Shown piece by piece: positions 9,779 to 17,439 of a stretch of 64,000 nucleotides of DNA. The notes beneath the pieces were generated by a model that was not told where the DNA came from, searched no databases, and was given only the letters and a program-made list of their open reading frames with translations. The stretch comes from Effrenium voratum (taxonomy: Eukaryota; Sar; Dinophyceae; Suessiales; Symbiodiniaceae): assembly GCA_963377175.1 (NCBI GenBank), contig CAUJNA010001419.1:1-64000 (forward strand), given 5' to 3'. The first letter of the stretch is position 1, and every line of letters starts with the position of its first letter. Both the position numbers and the translations under genes were made by a program.

Positions 9779-10392
9779 AGATGATGATTGCGGTACGATG
9801 TGGGCCAGTCCCCATCTGTTACTTGCGTCACATCGACACTGTTTCGGTGGAACGACTTATGTCATGATTTATATTCATGTGTCCAAGATGATTGGGTGTG
9901 TACATGGTTACATATTCCGATGACTATGACGCTCTGGATATTCATGGATGGAACTATTACCTTATAGATGATATCTTTTCATTATTTATGCATTGTCATG
10001 GTATCTGGAATGGCTATGATTTGCATTGATTACTCACCGATGTTTCCTTGCCGGAGATATGCAGACCGATCACAAGCGGGCGCGCATGGTGGACATTTGT
10101 GGCCAACCCATTTATGGATGACAGCTGCGCGATGCGCAAATGCGGCAGCTGGAATGTTCACTGGCGGTCAAGTGAAGTGGCCACAGTGTATTATATACAC
10201 CTGCATATGGATGAGTGCTTCGATTGGAGGATGAATGTTTCACTTTTCGTACAATCGAACCCGGCATGTTTCACAGCGAATGAACGGTGTAGTGATAGCA
10301 AGTAAAAGAATGCACGACACGATTTCGTAGTTGAAGCCGTGGCCAGTGGAACGTTTTGTGGTGTTTGGACCGCATGATGAACAATGCGACCC
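9779..10392 (+). other. Non-coding stretch between the last ORF and the polypurine tract
   Basis: No convincing coding sequence. It begins with the right-hand copy of TGGGCCAGTCCC (9,801-9,812) and is otherwise AT-moderate unique sequence, consistent with a retroelement 3' untranslated region. Confidence 0.5.
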
Positions 10393-10402
10393 AAATGGGG
10401 GA
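10393..10402 (+). promoter_or_regulatory. Probable polypurine tract priming plus-strand cDNA
   Basis: AAATGGGGGA lies immediately 5' of TGTTAAAACCC. A purine-rich run abutting a TG-starting repeat is the standard signature of the 3' LTR junction. Confidence 0.55.
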
Positions 10403-10790
10403 TGTTAAAACCCTCTAGGCCCCGTGCCGAAATTGGGTAGCTGTTCTGAGGTCCTTGTTGGTGTTGCTTCCCAAGTTCCATTGATCGCCATTTGGCTCAA
10501 GACACAATTGAGGTTCAAGATCCGATGTGTAACTGCAGACCTACGTGACGGGCACTAAGAGCAAAACAACTGCTTGCGCTGCATTCGTCAGGACCACTGT
10601 CGTAACTATCATTCCTTCTTCCTTACAACGTTTACACGGGTTCGGCTATAACGGCATCGTCCGTATACACCTTTCTACGTGGTTGGTATTAAAGCTTGAG
10701 GGTTCGGTGCACAGCGTCCCACGGGACGTCACCTTGCCGTCTCTTGACAGGATGAATCCTCGTGTGTTGCAGTCCTGGAGACTGCACATA
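10403..10790 (+). repeat. Probable 3' LTR of the copia element (right end uncertain)
   Basis: The left edge TGTT is set by the purine tract. The right edge is a guess at the CACA near 10,783-10,788, because the 5' LTR is outside the window. Inside are a DinoSL-like 15-mer (10,487-10,501) and a TATTAAA (about 10,687) that may be a core promoter element. Comparison with a 5' LTR left of position 1 would fix the end. Confidence 0.4.
10487..10501 (+). other. DinoSL-like relic inside the LTR candidate
   Basis: GCCATTTGGCTCAAG equals the 3' 16 nt of the dinoflagellate spliced leader except that one T is missing from the T4 run. Such relics are known in dinoflagellate genomes where trans-spliced transcripts have been reverse-transcribed back into DNA. 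The 5' part of the leader is not recognisable here. Confidence 0.5.
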
Positions 10791-10795
10791 CCAAA

Positions 10796-12240
10796 TTGGA
10801 TTCAGATATTGCTTCGTGTGCTGCTGAGCCTATAAATCAGGTGAGTGGTCATTGCAACAAAAGTGAAGACCTGGTGGATACTCCCACGGAAGTGAGCCTA
10901 GATGATGATGAATGGCAGACGGCACTTGGACAATCATTGTCCCTTGAGTATGAGCATTGGACCGACACCACTAAAGAAGAGGCTTTTCGTGAAGCGCTCA
11001 AATGCATTTCTTCCAGTCCAAAGGTGCTCTCAGTTGACCATGTTTTTGTCTTCGCCGCCACGCCTAGCTCCATCAGAGGTAAACTTCCTAATAACTTTTG
11101 GATCCTCACTACGCACGCCCAGGATGTGAGTTTTGCCATTAAGTACCGACAACAAAATCCCTGTTGTCTGGCTATCGTTCTTGGCAAACACTTCGGGCCC
11201 CTGATTAAACTTGTAAATGCACACATTCCCACATTCTGCCTCCAACACTATAGCAATCACTAGCTGTGCCAGTTCTCGCAAGGGGAATTTCGGAGTACTA
11301 CCCTCATCTCACCAAGCGTATCAGACATGCTTGCCATGTTGGCCTGGTAAAAGTTGGTAAGAGGACACATCATATGGTTGCCTTCGGACTTCAACAAACA
11401 TCGGATGAGCGTATTCGTATTGGGAATCTCTCTCGCGACTGGAACCTTGTCACTGCGATTCCCAAGTCATTTGATACCTCATCTCTTGATCTCTGTTTGC
11501 CCATTCGTAATGGCTTTAATGCTGACACAAACAATCCCTTCGTTCTCCAACTCTATGGAGATAGACGAAATTCCAACGTTGTCAGCTACCTTAGCCACGG
11601 CAGCCATGCATGCCAGAGTGATACCAATGCGTGGGTTGATCAACTCGCCAGTAATTTCGTCTGCGTGTTAGTTTTTTACCAGGCGTATCTTGGCAGTGAC
11701 CACAATGAGCTTATGCAGGATCTAGTTATCTTTGTTGCTCAAAAACATGACAACCAGCTTCAGGGGATATATGAATTTCTGCGTGAACAAGGCATTGCTG
11801 CTGCGCCATTTTTCGGATACCTTGCTGCACAAATATTACCTGAATCATTTGAGTCGCTAAGATTGCTTGCCAGCGAGCATGGGGTATTCTTTCCCAGTAA
11901 TTGCCAAGACGGAGTATATCGCCTTTTGTTCTCTGAACATTATGCACAACTTACTCATCCTGGCATCACTGTTGAGGCTACTCTCCAGTTTTCCTACCAT
12001 GAGCCTACGCCGGCCTACCTCTGCTTCACCAGCTTGGAATGGTTATGTACTTACACAGGCGGCCGGCGTTATCGTACCGTGACTGTGCAAGATGCATCCT
12101 CGCAGCATCACTACACAGCATTATGGTTTGATGTCCCACGTGCATATGCTGAAGACTTACTTGCCAAGGGACCTCATCAGGTCGATATTAACGGCTCTGG
12201 AGGCACTCTCCGCTGGCCTCAATCGCTCAGTGACCTCGGA
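10796..12240 (+). pseudogene. Unrecognised plus-strand ORF remnant in two frames
   Basis: Two ORFs, 10,796-11,263 and 11,266 to about 12,240, lie in different frames but abut, so they probably derive from one protein of about 480 residues broken near 11,250. The N-terminal part is acidic (VSLDDDEWQTALGQSLSLEY); the rest has ordinary globular composition (KLPNNFWILTTHAQD, VLVFYQAYLGSDHNELMQD, GYLAAQILPESFESLRLLAS). No catalytic motif is recognised. The open frame formally runs on to 12,423, but beyond about 12,240 it is the antisense of the Gag remnant, so I place a junction near there. It sits just after the LTR candidate and may be a retrocopy or part of another element. Confidence 0.35.
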
Positions 12241-14130
12241 ATGCGAAAAACCAAGCGGTCGATCAATGCCAACAAGAATTCGTACGTCTTTTTGAGGATG
12301 CTTGTCCGGCAATCTGTGGTAGGCGTTGAGGCCGAACTCCATCTTCTTGCTCCCTTTGATCTTCCTGTGGAGAATATCTCTGAGAGCCAACTTGCTTGGT
12401 CTGTCTTCGCTCCTCATCTTTAGCAACAAATCATACCACTTGTTCCTGAATATTACCAAGTTCTTGTCTCCAGGAAAGTCAAGGTTGAATAGGTGCTCGA
12501 TGTGGTAGACAAGATCCGTTCGATCAGAAGTTCTGAATGATTGCATAACCAATGCCACCAACTCTCGTCCCTTCACGATCACCCCTTGTTGATGTCGTAG
12601 TTCCGAATGTCGCGTAGCGTCGAGGTACACGTCTTTGGCTTCGTCAGGTGCTTGTTTCAACATGTTCTGCATGCCCATGGCCATTTTGATATCTATCATA
12701 GCGAATCTGTCGCCGCCGGAGTCGCTCAGCATATTCAGGTCTGGGTTTAACCCAAGAGCCTGTTCCAACCATTTCGTCCATGCGTCGGTATCTGGATCTG
12801 CGCATGCGCTCAGAACATTCATCAGCAGTTGCATCTTCCAGTTATCGAGTTGATGGATCTTTGGCCAAGCAGGAATAGACACCCTCTCGGCTTCTTTCCT
12901 CGAGATCCTCGGTCTTTCGTTCTTGATTTCTCGATCATCCCTCGATCTTCTGCGCCTCCTCCGTGTCCGATTGTCATCTTCTTCCTCTTCTTCTTCCTCG
13001 TCCTCTTCGTCCTCTTCATCGTCGTCGTCCTCGTCCTCATCATCGGGGAGGTCCTCCTCCGCCACCTGTGAGGCTCAACTGACGTCGACCTGCTCCTTGT
13101 CTATTTCCATTGGGCGAGAATCCACCGTAATCCAATGGGGGTGTAGTGCCGTTGTTTCCCCCTCCATCACCGCTACCACCAGCTGTAGTAGCGAGTTGTG
13201 GGACATGCCCAACAACCCCTTGCATCTGGGATAGGTGTACATCGATCATTGGATCACCAAAAGACGGAAAAAGAATCGAACCTGGCACTAGTGACGAATT
13301 AGGGATCAGATTCGATGATGATGACGGGAATAACCCAGTCACCCTCTTGTCTACCCCAGTCGAATTAGCTTGGGGTCCTCCCTCAGCGCGTTTCACTACT
13401 GCTCGTTCACGATGTCCATCTTTACTGCTAGAGGCTTCCTGTGTCTCCAGCTTCTTGAGTGCTCGTAGTTCCTCATTGTCAGCATCGAGTTGACGAACAA
13501 AACTCTCTTCTTGCTTGAGCGTCGCCTCCCGATCCTTCAGTTGTCCCTGAAGCTCATGCATCTCCTCGAGGTACTCATCATACACTCCTTTAGCTGTCAA
13601 TCTCCAGTACTCGGCCTCCTTCGCTTTCTCGTCCATCGTGCGCCGCTCTTCTTGTTTTGCTTCTCTGACCTGGGCTAACTCCAAGATCGCATCTTGACGA
13701 TGACCACCCTCGATAGCAATCATCTGGTCCTTCTTCGACACGTCGGATTCGTACTGTTTGACGATCTCTTCCTTCTCGCGAAGTAAGCACTCTGCTCTCT
13801 TCGATTCCTGCTCCGCGAATGTTGTAACGTCGTTCAGTCTCGCCATCAGCTGTTCCCTGGAGTCCTCCATAGAGTACGTCTCGGGGCGTTTGACGAGTGC
13901 GTGCTCCAACTGTAGACGATTCAATACCTCTGATCTGTTGCTGATAAACTGATATTTGTTGTGAAGCCTCACGGTGTATCTGATTTGCTTGTATAGCTGA
14001 TTCCTGCGCGGCCGACTTCTCGCTTGCCATGTAGGATCTCATCACTGCAATCTCCCGCTTCTGCTCCATAATAGTTCCTTCAGCTTGTCTCATCTGTTGT
14101 ATTGTGAAGGCCTTGTGGCAGCGCCGCCGC
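12240..14130 (-). pseudogene. copia-type Gag remnant with coiled coil, frameshifted and truncated at both ends
   Basis: Read on the minus strand from about 14,120 downwards. A coiled-coil N-terminal region (QQMRQAEGTIMEQKREIAVM…, then SREQLMARLNDVTTFAEQE… and …HELQGQLKDREATLKQEE) changes frame near 13,930. A Gly/Pro/Ser-rich linker follows (about 13,100-13,420), the frame changes again near 13,050, then comes an acidic/arginine stretch and a Gag-like domain: WPKIHQLDNWKMQLLMNVLSA, LSDSGGDRFAMIDIKMAMGM, IFRNKWYDLLLKMRSEDR. This pattern (WPK..DW.., FRNKWYDLL, a K(L/I)KxSKxM segment, YHR) matches dinoflagellate copia Gag as I know it. No protease or Pol follows. It is truncated near 12,240 by the plus-strand remnant and near 14,110 by the GC-rich polinton-type DNA. 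Confidence 0.6.
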
Positions 14131-15660
14131 GCCACCCAGTGCTATCGAGAGGTAGCCGAGCGCACTCGGAAAGTGCCGCTGCCCGGGCACGGGAAGAATT
14201 GCAGGGGCAAGGCCTCCGCAGAGCTTGCGCCCCTGACGTGCTACGCGGACCTCGAGGTGTACAGCACGCCCGCCCCGACGGTCCACATAGCGGCATAGCG
14301 CAGCACCAGACCGTCGCGTTCTTCCTGTTACGTCGCTTACCGGAACTCCTTCCGGGCGCAGTCGGGGCTCAACCCGATCCACTACGTCACGCTGCCCGGA
14401 GCTGCCTGGGACGCCATGCTGCGGCACTCGGCCCGCGAGACTCCCATTCACCTCATCACCGACGAGCAGGCCTACAAAGACGTGCGGGCCTCTGTCATGA
14501 GGGCTGAGCTGCATCTTCCAGCCGTTCGAACAACCCGGAGCTGGGCGAAGAGGACTACAGGCCTGCCCATGCCCAAAATCCCTGCAAGACGATCGCCCTG
14601 GCTGCACAAGACGTGCCTCTCCGGGGACTGGCAGTCCGACGCCGAGGAGGCGACAAAGGCAAGGAACCCCTCCGAGTCGTTGATCTGGAACTCGAAGTTC
14701 GTCACCGGCCCGCTCGAACTTGGCCGGGTCCACGACTTGTCGGGGTTCATGCAGCAGCGGCCGAAGATGGCGTTCTGGGTGAGCTTCACCACCTTCTCGG
14801 CAACCACGCTTGATCTGCCTCCCCTCGCAGTGCTTAGGCAAGCCAGCCATGAAAGGGCTGCAGGCGAAGCGGTAGGCTCTGCGCAGACCCTGGCCCCCAG
14901 CACGTCCCTCAACAACTTGAGGCGCTTGCCGTCCACGCCCTCCTCTACGCGCACGCCGAGGAAGGGCACGAGCTTCTTGCAGGTAGACGGGGAGCTCCGC
15001 CATGGTTGCCGTGCGCGGGCCGCACAGGCCCTTCCCGACCTTCATGCGCGCGGGGAGACGCTCAAGACGAACATGAGCGTGCCCGCCCAAGGCCTACCAC
15101 CTCCACATGAGGAGGCTCTTCCCGGAGATGCGGCTGCTCTTCACGGACACCGACTCCGTGATGGTGCAGATCTTCGAGCTGCAGGACCCACTGCGCGCCA
15201 TGGCCGAGGCGAACCTGAGCGGCGCCACCCTCTTCGACGTGGCCGGCAAGTCCAAGGACCCCGCGCTCTCGGCAGCGGCGCGCGCCAAGTGGGCAGCTGG
15301 GCAAGCTCGGCGACGAGACCTTCCCAGCCAGGATCCTCAAGTACGTCGGCCTGCGCTCCAAGATGTACAGCATCCTCACAGTCCAGCCCGACGGCGCGCG
15401 CACGCGCAAGATCAAGGGCGTGCCCAAGAAGGCGGTGACCAACGTCCGGCATCTCGAGTACAGGGAGGTGCTGGAGGAAGGCAGCGAGCGCAGGGCGGCC
15501 TTCGCGCAGCTGCGCAGCCGCGGGCAAGATCGCCCTGGAGACCGTCGAGAAGAAGTCCCTCTCGCCCTTCAACGACAAGGTCTACGGCCTCGACGCTCGC
15601 AACTCGCGCCTGCTGGACACTGGCGCAACTTGGAGCAGCTGCAGCTGCTGGCCGCTTACG
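14104..15660 (+). pseudogene. Protein-primed DNA polymerase B, fragmented and internally inverted
   Basis: Plus-strand pieces in order: TCYADLEVY (about 14,236-14,262; Exo I D-x-E), then after an apparent deletion GLNPIHYVTLPGAAWDAML followed by LITDEQAY (about 14,369-14,490; the segment before motif A). After the inverted block comes AYHLHMRRLFPEM followed by LLFTDTDSVMVQI (about 15,090-15,175; motif C DTDS), then YVGLRSKMYSIL, KIKGVPKKAV (about 15,404-15,435) and ETVEKKSLSPFNDKVYG, typical of the C-terminal thumb region. Frames change at least three times. Motif B lies on the opposite strand (see 14,508-15,090). In an intact element this enzyme replicates the linear element DNA from a terminal-protein primer. 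Confidence 0.7.
14508..15090 (-). other. Inverted central segment of the polymerase B gene carrying motif B
   Basis: On the minus strand, from about 15,030 down to about 14,520, the frames read LPVYLQEARALPR, then VPFLGVRVEEGVDGKRLKLL, then KVVKLTQNAIFGRCCMNPD (KxxxN..(Y/F)G motif B, about 14,830-14,775) and TNFEFQINDSEGFLAFVAS. These belong between the plus-strand segments ending about 14,507 and restarting about 15,090, so the gene order is collinear only if this block is flipped. Confidence 0.65.
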
Positions 15661-15794
15661 CTCCGCCCGGCTCCGCGCCCTTCGACCTCGTGATGGAGTT
15701 CCTCGCGAGGCCCCCGCCTCTGGGGCCCTCTCGTTTTCTCGCTTTCTCGTTTTCTCGCTCATTCGATTTATTCGATCCGCCGCAGCTGCTCAAA

Positions 15795-16177
15795 ATGAAT
15801 TCCTCGATGGCCTTCCGATGTGTGCAGGCGTGGCTTCTGGAAAAGCCCGCAGCGCGGGCGGGCGAAGACGCTTCCGCTCATGGTGCAGCGGCCTCCCGGC
15901 GGAGCGCTGCGCTCTCGCGATGACCTGCTGCGTCGGATCAAACGCCTTGAGAAGCAGCTGGGCAAGAAAGAGCATGAGATACGCAGAGTTGCTTTCGCGG
16001 TTCTTTCCCGCTCATCTGCGGGCAGAGCTTGCCCTGCGCTGGTTCAAGGCTGATGAAGAGTGGAACGGGCTGCGCGACTATTGGAGCGTGCTGAGAAGCC
16101 GCGGAGGCATGCTGAGTCCCCCGCCCCGGTTCGATGTAGATGAGCTGCTCGAGGAGTGGCAGGCCGATGTCGAATAA
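15795..16177 (+). pseudogene. Small polinton-element protein, paralogue 1
   Basis: Opens with an ATG followed by SMAFRCVQAWLLEKP and ends with ALRWFKADEEWNGLRDYW…VDELLEEWQADVE, stop at 16,177. In between, a coiled-coil-like segment (LLRRIKRLEKQLGKKEHEIR) lies in a different frame, so at least two frameshifts are present. It is followed 48 bp later by a related gene that begins almost identically. Function unknown. It lies between polymerase and integrase, transcribed in the polymerase direction. Confidence 0.45.
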
Positions 16178-16224
16178 AAAAGACTTGTCGGAGCGATGTT
16201 TCTGGACCCCGCAGCTGTTCAAAA

Positions 16225-16470
16225 ATGACGACCTCGATGGCCTTCCGTTGCGTGCAGGCATGGCTTCTGGAAAAGCCTGGGCGAGGACGCTGCCTAGTCT
16301 CGCAGCCGCTCTGATGGCCCAGCGGCCCGACGACGCGCTGCGCGAGCATCGAGCTCCTCGAGGAGATTATGCGCCTCGAGGAAGACGACAGAGTTCTTCG
16401 CTATTGGGCGGAGCTGGCGGAGGAGCGCGTTGATCTGCTTGCGGAGGATTTGGACGGGTCTGGCGAATGA
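16225..16470 (+). pseudogene. Small polinton-element protein, paralogue 2
   Basis: ATG followed by SMAFRCVQAWLLEKPGRGRC; the reading frame then stops, but another frame gives IELLEEIMRLEEDDRVLRYW and AELAEERVDLLAEDLDGSGE with a stop at 16,470, matching in position and character the acidic C-terminus of paralogue 1. The nucleotide stretch from CCGCAGCTGNTCAAAA to CTTCTGGAAAAGCC is shared by both copies, so they are a tandem duplicate. It ends convergently with the integrase. Function unknown. Confidence 0.45.
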
Positions 16471-16639
16471 TTCCGCGCTGAAGAAAAGTCCGCCCCAAGC
16501 GCATGCTCGATTGGTCCGGCCGAGCGCTCGCGCCAGCGGCGTCGCATCGAGATTCTCGAGCAGCTGCTGGAAGGTCAAACTCCTCAAGGAGAGAGTCGAA
16601 GCACGAGACCGTGGCGCAAGTCTCCACAGAGCTGGGCGA

Positions 16640-17416
16640 CGTTGCTGCTGAGGCTCTTCAGCGCGGCTCGGGAGCTGCGTTTTTGGGGACTTTTCGGAGA
16701 TCCCTGTCCCCTCCAAACCTCGCCCCATTTCGCCGCTCTCGACGGAGGCTACCCTGTATACCTTTTTGCTCCAGGCTATCTCGTTGACCCTGTAGGAGCC
16801 CCTGCTTTCGATCGGCTTCACCCTGATCCTGATTTCCGGGCGGGTCACCTTGTGTTTGGCCCTGCGCTTGATGTTGCGCAGAGCTATCTCGGCCATTTTG
16901 GGGTCGGAGTAGGCGAGGCTCGGCGCCACCTGTGTGGTAGCGTGCTTCCTTTCGTTGCTTTGGTTCAAGACGTCGGGCAGCATGAGGCGCCGGGTGCGGA
17001 TGGTGCGCTCCGCAGAACTCCCTCTTAAACTCGGAGCCGTCGTCGGAGTACACGTTGGCCGGCGCCCCCAGGGCTTGGAACACCTTCATGCCCGCCGCGG
17101 TGGTGGTCGCAAGACGCTCATTCAGCGGCTCGGCGCACTTTTTTGGTCAGCGCATGAAGGGGTAGGGCTTGAAGGCCTTCATGTTGGCCAGGTCCACATG
17201 CAGCTGGTTCATGGGCTCAAGAGGCACGAAGCTGTTGTAGCCCCTCTGTGGCCGGTCCTGGTTCACCCGGAGGCCGTCCAGAAACGCCTTCACTTCCTTT
17301 TTGGAGATGCTGGGGTCGCGCAACTGAGCCTGCTGCAGCGTCTGCGCTATGCTGCCGAAGCCGGTGCGGGGATCCTCGTAGACGGCCTTGATGGTTCGTC
17401 TGCGGGCGTCAACCAT
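16640..17416 (-). pseudogene. Polinton-type retroviral-like integrase, frameshifted
   Basis: Minus strand. The N-terminal part reads IKAVYEDPRTGFGS, then SISKKEVKAFLDG and YNSFVPLEPMNQLHVDLANM (first catalytic Asp in HVDL, about 17,195). An in-frame TGA follows FMR (about 17,145). Then KKCAEPLNERL and KVFQALGAPANVYSDDGSEF (about 17,090-17,035; second catalytic Asp, G-S-E-F box). A frameshift and deletion near 17,000 remove the region that should hold the catalytic Glu; the C-terminus resumes as NERKHATTQVAPSLAYSD and VKPIESRGSYRVNEIAWS, then KKVYRV (about 16,930-16,730), typical of the SH3-like/chromodomain-adjacent tail of Polinton integrases. The active protein would insert element DNA. Inactive here. 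Confidence 0.7.
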
Positions 17417-17439
17417 GGAAGCCCTTGCACACCCCCCAG

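Larger units (their letters stand above)
1..10790 (+). mobile_element. Ty1/copia-type LTR retrotransposon, 5'-truncated by the window, with a very long 3' coding block
   Basis: Seen: reverse transcriptase and RNase H motifs at the left edge, a run of long plus-strand ORFs (1,786-5,403; 5,343-6,355; 6,362-9,778), then a purine tract (10,393-10,402) directly followed by TGTTAAAA, the usual polypurine-tract/LTR arrangement. Gag, protease and integrase would lie left of the window. Known: copia Pol normally ends shortly after RNase H, so about 8 kb of further coding sequence before the LTR is exceptional. Inferred: the 3' block belongs to the element, because no LTR, target duplication or other boundary is obvious between RNase H and the purine tract. 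Alternative: an unrelated ORF block inserted between about 2.8 and 9.8 kb; a 12-bp direct repeat (2,866-2,877 and 9,801-9,812) would suit that. At least four frame lesions indicate an old, inactive copy. Confidence 0.55.

Noticed and set aside
12923..13234. Plus-strand poly-Ser ORF
   Set aside because: Antisense of the acidic/arginine stretch of the Gag remnant.
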